Assembly: GCF_002980495.1 (NCBI RefSeq)
Contig: NZ_PVBR01000016.1
Span: 50,828-114,827 of the forward strand
Source of the DNA: Phyllobacterium phragmitis
GTDB taxonomy: Bacteria; Pseudomonadota; Alphaproteobacteria; Rhizobiales; Rhizobiaceae
DNA: 64,000 bases
Reading direction: 5' to 3'
Under the pieces are notes generated by a model that saw only the letters and a program-made list of their open reading frames with translations, had not been told where the DNA came from and ran no database searches. Made by a program: the position numbers and the translations under genes. Numbering within the stretch: position 1 is the first letter of the stretch; each line of letters starts with the position of its first letter. This document shows positions 1 through 9,759 of this stretch, one piece after another.

Positions 1-354
1 GCGATCGGCGAGTGTGCGCATAATATCGTGCTCCTGCACACGCTGCGATCCTGTTACAGGCTCCTGGCCGACGGCGTATTCTACAACCGCGCGCTGATCT
101 ATGGCTTTCCCGGCGCGCGCGGGATGCTTTTGGCGCAGCACCGTGCCATTTTCAATGCCGTGATCGGCGGCGATCCCTCGGCTGCGCGCAAGGCGGTGGA
201 GGCGCATATTGATTTCATCGAGCGTGCCATGCACGATGCCGAGCTTAGCTATTCATGGCAGCAGGTCTCGCGCCTGCGGCTCACCCAACGCAGTTCCGGC
301 GTTCCCCATCCCAGTCCCATTACGGGGCACGCCAGCACAAGTCAGGACTCATGA
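1..354 (+). CDS. C-terminal part of an FCD-domain GntR/FadR-family regulator (5' end outside window)
   Basis: The reading frame is open from the first base and ends in TGA at 352-354, so only about the last 117 residues are present. They match the helical FCD ligand-binding domain of FadR/LldR-type regulators: a conserved H followed by an AI...GD..AA...V..HI pattern, where the His residues normally bind a metal or carboxylate ligand. The winged-helix DNA-binding half lies off the left edge, so the target and effector cannot be judged. The stop overlaps the start of the next gene in an ATGA arrangement, which implies co-translation. The family call is fairly safe; the ligand is unknown. Confidence 0.75.
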   Translation, partial: AIGECAHNIVLLHTLRSCYRLLADGVFYNRALIYGFPGARGMLLAQHRAIFNAVIGGDPSAARKAVEAHIDFIERAMHDAELSYSWQQVSRLRLTQRSSGVPHPSPITGHASTSQDS

Positions 355-1088
355 AGTCAGTCACACTTCCCGAAGCAGCGGGGCCTGAGGGCCTTCGCCT
401 TTACGCCATTGGCGACGTTCACGGGCGGGCGGATCTCTTGGCCAGAATGCACGGGCTGATCCGCGCCGATCTCGCCGACAATCCCGTTCACGACTGGCGG
501 ATCGTGCATCTGGGCGATTATGTCGATCGCGGCCCGGCTTCAAAGGCCGTTCTGGATTTCCTGATCGATGCGCGGGAAAAAGACGACCGCAATCTGATCC
601 TCGCCGGGAACCACGAGGTGAGTTTTCTGGACTTCCTGGCACTTGCCGAGCCAGACGGCGTCTTTGCCAATAATGGCGGGCGCGAAACGGCGCTTTCCTA
701 CGGCGTGGAGATCGATTTCAACGATCCTGATTCGGTCGATCAAGGCTATGTCGCGTTGGTCAGTGCCGTGCCGCAGGCGCATGTCGCATTTCTCAAACAT
801 TTGCCGCGCGCTCTTATCTTCGGCGATTTCTTCTTTTGTCACGCAGGTATCAGGCCGGGTATCGCGCTCGACAGGCAGGATCCCGACGATCTGATCTGGA
901 TAAGGCGTGAATTTCTCGACTGGACGGAGCCGTTCGAGAAGGTGGTCATCCATGGCCATACGCCGCTTGAGGCAGTCGATGTGAGATCCAACAGGGTCAA
1001 TCTCGATACTTTTGCCTGGCATTCGGGCCGGCTCAGCGCCATCGTCATCGACGGTCGGGCCAAGCGCTTCATCGAAGCGCGATCATGA
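351..1088 (+). CDS. PPP-family metallophosphatase (serine/threonine protein phosphatase type)
   Basis: The 245-residue protein carries the PPP metallophosphatase signature in order: GDVHG near residue 18, GDYVDRG, GNHE, CHAGIRPG and HGHT. These residues bind the dinuclear metal centre and the phosphate. No membrane segment or signal peptide is seen, so a cytoplasmic phosphoprotein or nucleotide phosphatase is expected. The ATG at 351 was chosen because it overlaps the TGA of the upstream regulator and leaves only about 15 residues before the first motif. An in-frame start further upstream would add residues encoded inside the regulator gene. The true substrate cannot be read from sequence. 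Confidence 0.85.
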   Translation: MKSVTLPEAAGPEGLRLYAIGDVHGRADLLARMHGLIRADLADNPVHDWRIVHLGDYVDRGPASKAVLDFLIDAREKDDRNLILAGNHEVSFLDFLALAEPDGVFANNGGRETALSYGVEIDFNDPDSVDQGYVALVSAVPQAHVAFLKHLPRALIFGDFFFCHAGIRPGIALDRQDPDDLIWIRREFLDWTEPFEKVVIHGHTPLEAVDVRSNRVNLDTFAWHSGRLSAIVIDGRAKRFIEARS

Positions 1089-1106
1089 GTTCATAGAGAT
1101 CAGAGA

Positions 1107-1247
1107 TCAATGAAAGTCGGACGAGATGCCATATCCGTCGCTTGATACCTGATTATTGCCCGCATCGACCGAAAAGATGCCGGTGGCCATGAACAGGATG
1201 GCAGAGATCATGAGAACGGTGAGGAGCGTGGCGCTCTTGGCAGTCAT
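1107..1247 (-). CDS. Small single-pass membrane protein, unknown function
   Basis: This 46-residue protein begins MTAKSATLL, has one hydrophobic helix (about residues 7-24) and a short polar tail rich in Ser, Gly and Asp. The start at 1247 was chosen because GGAG lies about ten bases upstream; a longer in-frame start at 1280 has no comparable ribosome site. It is convergent with the phosphatase gene, with 18 bases between the stops. I do not recognise a family. It may be a small stress or envelope protein, and the case for a real gene rests on the ribosome site and the clean membrane helix. Confidence 0.5.
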   Translation of the reverse strand: MTAKSATLLTVLMISAILFMATGIFSVDAGNNQVSSDGYGISSDFH

Positions 1248-1612
1248 TTCTAACGTCTCCACAAACTTCAGTATTGTCATTGCGGCGAAGAATGCGCCCG
1301 GTTGAATATCCGGATCATCAGGTCGCCGCCGGTGCGTCAGCCAAGTACACCCGCAATTCGTTACAGACAACTGAACGGTGAGGGTTGGATTTTAGATTTC
1401 CACAAATTGGAGGGCTTTGACCGACCCCTGTGGCAGGAGAGCAACGTTTCCGTGTGGCTAAACCTGCCGCACCCAGGCGCGGGCGAGCGCCATGCCGGCG
1501 ACATCCGCGGCCGGGCCGTTTATAGCACGCGGCAGACCGGTCCAAAAGAGGCCTGACTTGACCGCATGGCCCCTGCTCTGCCATCGATGAATCCATGCGC
1601 GCGAATTATAGA
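1248..1612. other. Intergenic region without a supported gene
   Basis: These 365 bases between the small membrane protein and rsmE should hold the two divergent promoters. I see no open frame with convincing composition. The frames that are open on both strands lack a ribosome site or a family motif. Nothing else is clear. Confidence 0.5.
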
Positions 1613-2350
1613 ATGCACAGACTGTTCATCGATGCCCCGCTTGGCGGCGGCGAGCAGATATCGCCTCCAGCCGAGGCCGCCCATTATCTCGCCAATGTGT
1701 TGCGGATGAAGGACGGCAATGAAATTCTCCTCTTCAACGGCCGCGACGGCGAGTGGAAAGCCAGGCTTCGCGTCGAAGGTAAAAAGCGCGTCGGGCTCGA
1801 CGTGCTGGAAGAAACGCGGCCGCAGACGGAGCACCCGGATCTCGTCTATTGTTTCGCGCCGTTGAAGCAGGGGCGGCTGGATTATCTGGTGCAGAAGGCG
1901 GTCGAGATGGGCGCTGGCGTGCTGCAGCCCGTCATCACCCAGCACACGCAGGTTCCGAAGATCGGCATCGAGCGCATCCGCGCCAATGCGGTGGAAGCCG
2001 CCGAACAATGCGGCGTGCTGAGCCTTGCCGAATGCCGCGAGGCGGTGAAACTCGACCGGCTGCTCGATGATTGGGAACCGTCCCGCCGCCTGATCTTCTG
2101 CGACGAGGGGCATGAGACGGATAATCCCCTGCCGCTTCTGCAATCGCTCGGGCCGGGACCGCTCGGCCTCATCATCGGCCCGGAGGGTGGGTTTTCCGAG
2201 GAAGAGCGTAGCGTGTTGCACCGCCGGCCCTTCGTCACCGCCATTCCGCTCGGTCCCCGCATCCTGCGCGCCGACACAGCGGCCGTGGCGGCGCTGGCAT
2301 TGGTGCAGGCCACGATCGGCGACTGGAATTTTAGGGGAGTACGGGAATAG
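1613..2350 (+). CDS. rsmE: 16S rRNA (uracil-1498-N3)-methyltransferase
   Basis: RsmE uses S-adenosylmethionine to methylate U1498 in the ribosomal decoding region. The protein is 245 residues, near the usual family length, and starts MHRLF as RsmE proteins typically do, which decides the start over an ATG 18 bases upstream. The SPOUT knot is visible as IIGPEGG followed by a Glu-rich turn, then LRADTAA near the C terminus, which forms the SAM pocket. The last few residues are encoded inside an inverted repeat (2331-2421), so the tail after the core fold may be repeat-derived. It lies upstream of gshA with about 177 bases between. Confidence 0.93.
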   Translation: MHRLFIDAPLGGGEQISPPAEAAHYLANVLRMKDGNEILLFNGRDGEWKARLRVEGKKRVGLDVLEETRPQTEHPDLVYCFAPLKQGRLDYLVQKAVEMGAGVLQPVITQHTQVPKIGIERIRANAVEAAEQCGVLSLAECREAVKLDRLLDDWEPSRRLIFCDEGHETDNPLPLLQSLGPGPLGLIIGPEGGFSEEERSVLHRRPFVTAIPLGPRILRADTAAVAALALVQATIGDWNFRGVRE

Positions 2351-2421
2351 GGGAATATGTTCTTATTACAAGCGTGCCCTCCCCCTTACTCACTTATTCC
2401 CTTACTCTCCTACTCCCCTAA
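2331..2421. repeat. Imperfect inverted repeat spanning the rsmE stop codon
   Basis: TTAGGGGAGTA at 2331-2341 pairs with TACTCCCCTAA at 2411-2421, and inner GGGAAT/ATTCCC steps extend the pairing. The left arm encodes the last RsmE residues and the stop. There is no T-run after the right arm, so a classical intrinsic terminator is not obvious. It could be an mRNA 3' stabilising hairpin or a small mobile repeat. Confidence 0.6.
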
Positions 2422-2527
2422 TAATCAATTTGCCTTGATCGACGCATAAAAGGAATTCACTTGCGCAGTTTGACAAAACCGTCCAATCACCAACCAAAGA
2501 GTCAGGGGTTTAGAGAAACGGCAGGGC

Positions 2528-3901
2528 ATGGCGCGCGACACCACGGATGAAACGTCGATCACCTCAACGGACGAACTGGTGTCCTACCTGGCGGCGGGCA
2601 ACAAGCCGGCAGAGCAATGGCGCATCGGCACCGAACACGAGAAATTTCCGTTCTACACCGCCGACAACAGCCCCGTCCCCTATGAAGGCCCACGCGGCAT
2701 CCGCGCCATTCTCGAAGGGATGCGGGTCAAGCTCGGCTGGGATCCCATCATCGACGAAGGCAATATCATCGGCCTTGTAGAGCCGACCGGACAAGGCGCG
2801 ATCTCGCTCGAGCCGGGTGGCCAGTTCGAACTTTCCGGCGCGCCGCTTTCGACCATCCACCAGACCTGCCGCGAGGTGAATGCCCATCTGTCCCAGGTGC
2901 GCCAGATCGCCGATCATCTCGGCATTCGCTTCCTCGGCACGGGCGGCAGCCCGAAATGGACGCTGGCGGAAACGCCAATCATGCCGAAATCGCGCTATAA
3001 GATCATGACGAACTACATGCCCAAGGTCGGGCATGAGGGTCTCGACATGATGTACCGCACCTGCACGATCCAGGTTAATCTCGATTTCGCGTCGGAAACC
3101 GACATGCGCCGCAAGATGCAGGTTTCGATGAAGCTGCAATCGATCGCGACGGCGCTGTTCGCCAGTTCCCCCTTCACCGAGAGCAAGCCGAACGGCCTGC
3201 AATCATGGCGCTCGAATATCTGGCGCGATACGGACAACCAGCGTTCCGGCGTTCTGCCCTTCGTCTTCTCGCCGGATTTCGGTTTTGCCGATTATGTCGA
3301 TTGGGCGCTCGACGTGCCGATGTATTTCGTCCTGCGCGAGGGGCAGTATTACGACGCCACGCATGTGACGTTCCGCCAGTTCATGAATGGCGCTTTGCGC
3401 GACGAGGTGCCTGATGGCATGCCGAATATGGGCGACTGGGCCAATCATCTCTCGACGCTTTTCCCGGAAGTGCGGCTGAAGCGTTTTCTCGAAATGCGCG
3501 GCGCCGACGGCGGACCGTGGCGGCGCATCTGCGCGCTGCCCGCCTATTGGGTGGGCCTGCTCTATGATGCCGAAGCGCTCAATGCCGCCGAGGATCTGAC
3601 CCGCGACTGGCAATATGAAGAGGTGCAGGAGCTGCGCGATGCGGTGCCGGCGCAAGGGCTCAACGCCATTTTCCGCAATCGCGCCGTGCGCGATATCGCC
3701 CGTGAAACGCTGGAGATTTCACATCTCGGCCTGAAAAACCGCAATCGCCTCAACAGCGACGGCTTCGACGAGACCCATTATCTGGCGCCGCTCGAGGAAA
3801 TCGTCGCGCGCGGCACGACGGATGCCGAGAAGATGCTGAGCCAGTATCATAGCGTCTGGGGCAGCTCCATCGAGCCGATCTTCCTTGAGTATGCTTATTA
3901 G
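2528..3901 (+). CDS. gshA: Glutamate-cysteine ligase (alphaproteobacterial/plant-type)
   Basis: The enzyme joins glutamate and cysteine with ATP, the first step of glutathione synthesis in the cytosol. The 457-residue length and the overall pattern (GTEHEKF near residue 36, LEPGGQFELSG near residue 96, TCTIQVNLDF near residue 179) fit the plant/alphaproteobacterial GshA class rather than the E. coli class. The ATG at 2528 follows a GGCAGGG tract that could serve as ribosome site. Glutathione synthetase is not next to it. The stop codon is immediately followed by a 7-bp tandem repeat. This is a confident call. Confidence 0.95.
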   Translation: MARDTTDETSITSTDELVSYLAAGNKPAEQWRIGTEHEKFPFYTADNSPVPYEGPRGIRAILEGMRVKLGWDPIIDEGNIIGLVEPTGQGAISLEPGGQFELSGAPLSTIHQTCREVNAHLSQVRQIADHLGIRFLGTGGSPKWTLAETPIMPKSRYKIMTNYMPKVGHEGLDMMYRTCTIQVNLDFASETDMRRKMQVSMKLQSIATALFASSPFTESKPNGLQSWRSNIWRDTDNQRSGVLPFVFSPDFGFADYVDWALDVPMYFVLREGQYYDATHVTFRQFMNGALRDEVPDGMPNMGDWANHLSTLFPEVRLKRFLEMRGADGGPWRRICALPAYWVGLLYDAEALNAAEDLTRDWQYEEVQELRDAVPAQGLNAIFRNRAVRDIARETLEISHLGLKNRNRLNSDGFDETHYLAPLEEIVARGTTDAEKMLSQYHSVWGSSIEPIFLEYAY

Positions 3902-3935
3902 TGAATGGTGAATGGTGAATGGTGAATGGTGAATG
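3901..3935. repeat. Five tandem copies of a 7-bp unit, GTGAATG
   Basis: The array starts at the last base of the gshA stop codon and runs through five exact GTGAATG units. A complementary ATTCACCAT occurs at about 3989-3997, so any unit of the array can form a hairpin with it. Copy-number change would not alter the protein but would shift the 3' UTR structure. Confidence 0.9.
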
Positions 3936-3998
3936 GAAAAGGGTGCTATCCGCCAACTCCTGTTCAATATTACTATTTCACAATTCCCTATTCACCAT

Positions 3999-4030
3999 AA
4001 AAAAGCCCGGCCGTGAAAGCACGGCCGGGC
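3999..4030 (-). terminator. Intrinsic terminator of the DUF1127 gene
   Basis: On the minus strand a perfect 11-bp stem (4005-4015 with 4020-4030, core GCCCGGCCGTG) with a four-base loop is followed by a run of six T. It lies downstream of the minus-strand DUF1127 gene. Confidence 0.85.
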
Positions 4031-4106
4031 AGGTGGCAGGCGAAGCCGGGAGGGGATCCGGCTTGTGAATGGGGTGGCCGCCTGCCTTGGGAACTTTGTC
4101 TTTGAC

Positions 4107-4151
4107 GCATGTCGTTATCCCGAAACCGGTTCCCACTTTCGGGCGACATGC
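4107..4151. repeat. Rhizobiales-type palindromic repeat (REP-like)
   Basis: The ends GCATGTCG (4107-4114) and CGACATGC (4144-4151) are inverted, and the inside contains CCCGAAACCGG and TTCCCACTTTCGGG. This motif recurs widely between genes of Brucella and related Rhizobiales (from family knowledge). It abuts the stop codon of the DUF1127 gene. Confidence 0.7.
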
Positions 4152-4454
4152 TTAGAGCGAAATGCTGCGAACCGCCTGCTGCCGGACGCGGGCATCAGCC
4201 AGGTCTCCGAGCGCGCTGCTCGGGTCATCCAGATAGGAATAACCGAGAACCGCGTGTAGATCGGAGCGGCTGATGCCGATATCCTTCAGCATGTGATCGT
4301 CCAAATCGCCCAATCCGAGGATCGCCGCACGGTTTCGGCGCACGACGAAAAACTTCACCACCATATTGAAGGCGTGCGTGGCCGTCTGCGTCATCATCGC
4401 AGCAAAACCGGTCGCGGCAGGCAACTTCACGGTCGTCGTCTTTATCGTCGTCAT
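4152..4454 (-). CDS. DUF1127 domain protein
   Basis: The 100-residue protein ends with a DUF1127 block: RRNRAAILGLGDLDDHMLKDIG followed by ISRSDL near residues 60-85. Such arginine-rich modules act in small proteins that tune small-RNA or phosphate and stress responses in alphaproteobacteria; the role of this one is not known. The start at 4454 is set by AAGGAGAACGGCG before ATG. An in-frame extension upstream has no ribosome site. It has its own terminator (3999-4030) and is divergent from the LysR gene, so that regulator could control it; this is an inference from position only. Confidence 0.8.
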   Translation of the reverse strand: MTTIKTTTVKLPAATGFAAMMTQTATHAFNMVVKFFVVRRNRAAILGLGDLDDHMLKDIGISRSDLHAVLGYSYLDDPSSALGDLADARVRQQAVRSISL

Positions 4455-4523
4455 CGCCGTTCTCCTTGGGGCGCGTGAGCATAAGAAAATCCACCGCACG
4501 GAAAGCATTTCCGCACGCTCGTT

Positions 4524-4556
4524 GCGCAGCTTTTTTTCGAAGCTGCGCGCCTTTTT
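4524..4556 (+). terminator. Terminator-like hairpin on the plus strand upstream of the LysR gene
   Basis: GCGCAGCTT (4524-4532) pairs perfectly with AAGCTGCGC (4540-4548), followed by GCC and a run of five T on the plus strand. No plus-strand gene ends here. It could end a small RNA starting near 4455-4500 or act as an attenuator in the LysR leader. Confidence 0.5.
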
Positions 4557-4630
4557 CGTGAACATGGATGTTATGAGGCAGGCTTATTGATTATTCAAAC
4601 GAATGTTTCTAATGTTATTGTTCAATATTG

Positions 4631-5605
4631 ATGATGGATAAGCTCATGACCGCCCCGCTCGATCTCGATCAGTTGCAGACCTTCATCGCCATTGCCGATT
4701 CCGGCAGCTTCACCCGGGCGGCGAACGTGGTGTTCAAGACCCAGTCGGCCGTTTCGATGCAGATGCGGCGGCTGGAAGAGCGGATCGGCAAGCCGCTGTT
4801 CGAGCGCGACGGGCGCACCAACCGGCTGACGGAAGATGGCGAGCGGCTTCTCATCTATGCCAGGCGGATGATCCATCTGAACAGCGAGACCGTTGCCGCC
4901 TTCGACGACACGCAGCTCGAAGGCCATGTCCGCATCGGCACGCCGGACGATTATGCAGACCGTTTCCTGCCGGAGATCATGGCGCGGTTCGCCCGCTCCA
5001 ATCCCCGCGTCGAACTGTCAGTCGTGTGCGAGCCGACCGTCAATCTCGACGAGATGATAAGGCGGGGAACGCTCGATATCGCGCTGGTCACCCAATGCGA
5101 CGACAAGCGCCGTTCGGAAGTGGTGCGCAGCGAGCCGCTGCTCTGGGTCACATCGGCAAACCATGCCGTCCACGAGCAGGCAGTGCTGCCGCTTGCCGTG
5201 GGGCGCCCGACCTGCATATGGCGGCGTTCGGCGACCGACGTGCTCGATACGGCGGGGCGGGATTATCGCATCCTCTTTACCAGCTGGTCGGCAACCGTCC
5301 TGGCGGCTGCGGTGCTTTCCGGCCTTGCCGTTTCCATCCTGCCGGAATGCGCGCTGCGCCCCGGAATGCGGGTCCTGGGTGAACCGGAAGGCTTCGGCAA
5401 GCTGCCGGAATTCGGGATCGGCATCATGCGCGGCCACAGCAAGCAGACCGCCATCATCGACGCGCTGGCGCAGCATATCATCGAAAGCCTCGACAATATC
5501 TCCTCGCCCGCGCAGGCGGGCCTCGCCACATCGGACATCACGCAGCTCACCACCAATGTGCGCACGCGGCGAGTGCGCTCGAGCGAGCTCGTGCCGGGGT
5601 GGTAA
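4631..5605 (+). CDS. LysR-family transcriptional regulator
   Basis: The N-terminal winged helix is clear: LDLDQLQTFIAIADSGSFTRAA leads into TQSAVSMQMRRLEERIG and then FERDGR. The C-terminal half is a periplasmic-binding-like effector domain. Total length is about 324 residues, slightly long for the family because of a polar C-terminal tail. Three ATG codons (4631, 4634, 4646) compete; the last has GGATAAG six bases upstream and starts nine residues before the helix-turn-helix, so it is a real alternative. It is divergent from the DUF1127 gene and convergent with the EamA transporter gene. Target and effector are unknown. Confidence 0.88.
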   Translation: MMDKLMTAPLDLDQLQTFIAIADSGSFTRAANVVFKTQSAVSMQMRRLEERIGKPLFERDGRTNRLTEDGERLLIYARRMIHLNSETVAAFDDTQLEGHVRIGTPDDYADRFLPEIMARFARSNPRVELSVVCEPTVNLDEMIRRGTLDIALVTQCDDKRRSEVVRSEPLLWVTSANHAVHEQAVLPLAVGRPTCIWRRSATDVLDTAGRDYRILFTSWSATVLAAAVLSGLAVSILPECALRPGMRVLGEPEGFGKLPEFGIGIMRGHSKQTAIIDALAQHIIESLDNISSPAQAGLATSDITQLTTNVRTRRVRSSELVPGW

Positions 5606-5629
5606 GCCTTCCACCTTTCCTGGACTTGC

Positions 5630-6622
5630 TTATCTCTTTCCGCGGATGACGAAAAGATTGCCGGCGAGTACCAAAAGCAGGCCGGCGACGGCAAGCACTG
5701 TCCATTGGTAGCCCTCGAGGATGGTCGAGACGATCAGCGCGAAGACCGGAAACATCACCGTCGCGTAGCCGGCGCGGGCGGAGCCGATGCGGCCGAGAAG
5801 CGTCAGATATGCGAAGAAGGCCAGCACCGTCGAGACGACCGCCAGGAAGACCAGCGAGCCGAGATATTCGCCGGTCCACGCGACGGTGAAATGCTTGCCG
5901 AAAACAACGGCGAGAAATGCAGCCCAAAGGGTGCCGTAGACCATGCCCCAGCCATTCATCGAGATCAGCGGCAGGCCGCGCTTCTGAAGCCGGGCGGAAA
6001 TCAGGTTTCCCGTGCAGAAGCAGAGCGTTCCGGCGATGCACAGGCCAAGACCGACCAGGGTCTTGCCGGTAAAGCCGTGCGCCTGCATTTCCGGCAGGAA
6101 CATCAAGGCAATGCCGCCGAAGCCCATCAGCCCGCCGATCAGCGTCCGTGATGATGGCGGTTCGCGCATGACCACCGTCGAGAGCACCAGATTGATGATG
6201 GAGGCAAGCGAGAAGACGACCGAGAGAAGACCGCTCACCAGATATTGGGCGCCATAATAGAAGAGCAGGAAATTCGAGGAAAAAAGCAGAACGCCGAGCG
6301 CGGCGAAGCCCAGATGATCACGCAAAGCGAATTTCAAGCGCTGTTTGGAGACCACCGCCCAGACCAACATGATGAGCGCCGCAATGAGGAAGCGCCAGAC
6401 GATGTTGACCTCATTGGCAACGCCGCTTCCCGCCTGAACGCTCAGCGCATACCACGAGAGGCTCCAGGCAAAGACCGTCATTGCGTAGAGCCCATAATCG
6501 AAAGGCTCGAAAGCACGGTCCTGCAGGCGAATGGCTTGTTTCAAATCGATGGGATCTGCTGTTGTGTCAGTCGGCATATGGTCCATATCGCGCGGCAAAC
6601 CTATCACGTCCATTGAATTCAT
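5630..6622 (-). CDS. EamA/DMT-superfamily inner-membrane transporter
   Basis: The 330-residue protein has a polar N-terminal tail of about 45 residues followed by ten hydrophobic helices in two EamA repeats. This is the fold of drug/metabolite exporters such as RhaT- or YdcZ-like carriers. An inner-membrane exporter of amino acids or metabolites is likely; the substrate is not predictable. The start is uncertain: ATG codons at 6622, 6613, 6586 and 6577 all precede the first helix and none has a strong ribosome site. It converges with the LysR gene (24 bases between stops) and diverges from xseA. Confidence 0.85.
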   Translation of the reverse strand: MNSMDVIGLPRDMDHMPTDTTADPIDLKQAIRLQDRAFEPFDYGLYAMTVFAWSLSWYALSVQAGSGVANEVNIVWRFLIAALIMLVWAVVSKQRLKFALRDHLGFAALGVLLFSSNFLLFYYGAQYLVSGLLSVVFSLASIINLVLSTVVMREPPSSRTLIGGLMGFGGIALMFLPEMQAHGFTGKTLVGLGLCIAGTLCFCTGNLISARLQKRGLPLISMNGWGMVYGTLWAAFLAVVFGKHFTVAWTGEYLGSLVFLAVVSTVLAFFAYLTLLGRIGSARAGYATVMFPVFALIVSTILEGYQWTVLAVAGLLLVLAGNLFVIRGKR

Positions 6623-6695
6623 GTGAAGATTGCATCAATGTTAATGATGGGATCTCACTATTGACCTTCCGGACCGGGAGAGCCCCTATAAAGAT

Positions 6696-8273
6696 ATGAA
6701 CGATACGCCCGATTCGACCTCGAACGTCGCCGAATATACCGTCTCCGAGATTTCCGGCGCGCTGAAGCGCACGGTCGAGGACGCTTTCGGCCATGTCCGG
6801 GTGCGCGGGGAAATTTCCGGCTATCGCGGGCCGCATTCCTCGGGCCACGCCTATTTCTCGCTCAAGGACGACCGGGCGCGCATCGAGGCGGTGATCTGGC
6901 GCGGCAGCATGAGCCGGATGCGCTTCCTGCCCGAGGAAGGCATGGAGGTGATCGCCACCGGCAAGCTCACCACCTATTCCGGCTCGTCGAAATACCAGAT
7001 CGTCATCGAGCAGATGGAGCCGGCGGGAGCCGGCGCGCTGATGGCGCTTCTCGAAGAGCGCAAGCGCAAGCTCGCCGCCGAAGGCCTGTTCGATGCCGCG
7101 GCCAAGCAGCTTTTGCCCTATATGCCGCGCGTCATCGGCGTCATCACCTCGCCGACCGGCGCGGTCATCCGCGACATCATCCACCGCATCACCGACCGCT
7201 TCCCCCTCCATGTCATCGTCTGGCCGGTCCGGGTCCAGGGCGACACCTCGGGGCCGGAGGTCGCGGCCGCCATCAGCGGCTTCAATGCGCTTCAGCCGGA
7301 TGGTCCCCTTCCCCGGCCGGATGTGCTGATCGTCGCGCGCGGCGGCGGGAGCCTGGAGGATCTCTGGGGCTTCAACGATGAAATCGTCGTGCGGACGGTC
7401 GCCGCCTCCGATATTCCCGTCATCTCGGCGGTGGGACATGAAACGGATTGGACGCTGATCGACCTTGCCGCCGATATTCGTGCGCCGACGCCGACGGGGG
7501 CCGCCGAAATGGCGGTTCCGGTGAAGGCCGATCTGCAGGCGACGGTCGCCTCGCTCGCGGCAAGATTGTCGTCGGGCATGTCACGTTTTCTCAGCCAGCG
7601 GCGGCAGACGCAGCGCGCGCTTTCCCGCGCCCTTCCCTCCGCCGATCAGTTTCTGGCGCTGTCGCGCCGGCGGTTCGACGAATCCGCCGCCCGCCTCGGA
7701 CGGGCGCTCCAGGCAAACACGCAGAAGAAGCGGACGGGTTTCGGCGGTCACGCACGGCAATTGTCGCCGCGTCTCCTGCAGCGCCGCATCACCGAGCGAC
7801 GGCGCCAGACCGAAACGACGGCCAGCCGCCTGCCGAATTGTCTCAAAGCCTATCTGCGCGAACGGCGCAGCCGCTTTTCCGTGCCTGCCGGACGGCTCTC
7901 GCCCGAGCCGATCCGCCGCCACGCCGAACGGGCATATCATGTGCTGGGCCAATTCGATCGCAGGCGCGACCGGGCCGTGCATCTCATTCTCGAAAAACAG
8001 AACCGCAGAAGCGGCGAGCTCGAGCGCCTGATGCGAACGCTCTCCTATGAAAGCGTGCTGGAACGCGGCTTCGCCATCGTTTTCGATGCAGCGGGCAATC
8101 CGGTGAAACTGGCCGCATCGGTTCATTCCGGCGATGCGCTGGCGCTTCGTTTCCGTGACGGCGACGTACAGACCGTCGCAACCGGCGGGAGCAGACCATC
8201 GAGCGAAAGTCGGCCGAGGAAGGCACAGCCGAAACCGGCCAAGACGAGCGGCGGCCAGGGATCGTTGTTCTAA
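6696..8273 (+). CDS. xseA: Exodeoxyribonuclease VII large subunit
   Basis: ExoVII degrades single-stranded DNA in both directions; XseA is the catalytic subunit. The 525-residue protein has an N-terminal OB fold (about residues 10-105, with [15 protein letters not shown]), the central nuclease domain with [14 protein letters not shown] near residue 147 and [16 protein letters not shown] near residue 212, then [12 protein letters not shown]. The C-terminal half is rich in Arg and Gln, consistent with the long coiled region that binds XseB. xseB is not adjacent. The ATG at 6696 places the OB fold about ten residues from the start. Confidence 0.95.
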   Translation: MNDTPDSTSNVAEYTVSEISGALKRTVEDAFGHVRVRGEISGYRGPHSSGHAYFSLKDDRARIEAVIWRGSMSRMRFLPEEGMEVIATGKLTTYSGSSKYQIVIEQMEPAGAGALMALLEERKRKLAAEGLFDAAAKQLLPYMPRVIGVITSPTGAVIRDIIHRITDRFPLHVIVWPVRVQGDTSGPEVAAAISGFNALQPDGPLPRPDVLIVARGGGSLEDLWGFNDEIVVRTVAASDIPVISAVGHETDWTLIDLAADIRAPTPTGAAEMAVPVKADLQATVASLAARLSSGMSRFLSQRRQTQRALSRALPSADQFLALSRRRFDESAARLGRALQANTQKKRTGFGGHARQLSPRLLQRRITERRRQTETTASRLPNCLKAYLRERRSRFSVPAGRLSPEPIRRHAERAYHVLGQFDRRRDRAVHLILEKQNRRSGELERLMRTLSYESVLERGFAIVFDAAGNPVKLAASVHSGDALALRFRDGDVQTVATGGSRPSSESRPRKAQPKPAKTSGGQGSLF

Positions 8274-8305
8274 GGGGTGTTTTGCACGGTTGCTTCAAGA
8301 TCCGG

Positions 8306-8336
8306 ACAGATACGGAGCAGTCCGCTCCGTATCTGT
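8306..8336. terminator. Perfect 13-bp hairpin downstream of xseA
   Basis: ACAGATACGGAGC (8306-8318) pairs exactly with 8324-8336 across a five-base loop. No T-run follows on either strand, so termination would have to be factor-assisted; an mRNA end-protecting stem is an alternative. The rest of 8274-8461 shows no gene. Confidence 0.5.
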
Positions 8337-8461
8337 GATCGTTCGACGCAGTGCGTTGCGCCGGAGCCGCCAACCGCAATGATGTTGAAGGGTTATCCTT
8401 TGGCAGGGAACGAGGCGTTGCCTGCAGAGCAACACCTCGCACGAGATCATATCTTGGGCGG

Positions 8462-8660
8462 TCAATGCCTTTTTCGGTAATCTGCCTGAATGAAACAAGC
8501 AAGGCTGTGAAGGCGGTGCTTCTCCGCCGTCGGGATGTCGGCTCACATCATTCCGGTTCGCTATGAGAAATGCCGTCCGTACAGGGGACGAAGATGATCG
8601 CTGTCGGGCAGATGTGGCGAATCGCCGGCGCATCGTGCGAGCCGAGGGTTTTCAGAGCCA
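8462..8660 (-). pseudogene. Remnant of an M20/hydantoinase-carbamoylase type amidohydrolase (3' end only)
   Basis: About 37 residues in one minus-strand frame (GSHDAPAIRHICPTAIIF then VPCTDGISHSEPE) match the C-terminal metal-binding segment of Zn-dependent N-carbamoyl-amino-acid and allantoate amidohydrolases, whose typical form is SGAGHDA...CPTAMIFVP...GISHNE. An in-frame TGA follows the Glu. The next expected piece resumes in another frame, with CEP then ADI...LHSL, ending at 8462. So one stop and one frameshift are visible and the N-terminal part is gone. It lies just downstream of the hydantoinase operon and probably once belonged to it. The match is short. Confidence 0.5.
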
Positions 8661-8766
8661 TCATGCACGCTGACGATTGGCTGTATGATCGGACACCTGA
8701 AACGGCTGTTAAAGCAACAATGCTGTCCGAATTCGGAGACAGCATTGTCGACTTCAAGCGGGTCGA

Positions 8767-9759
<993 letters not shown>

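Noticed and set aside
3901..3935. CRISPR array
   Set aside because: Seven-base units without spacers; a simple tandem repeat.
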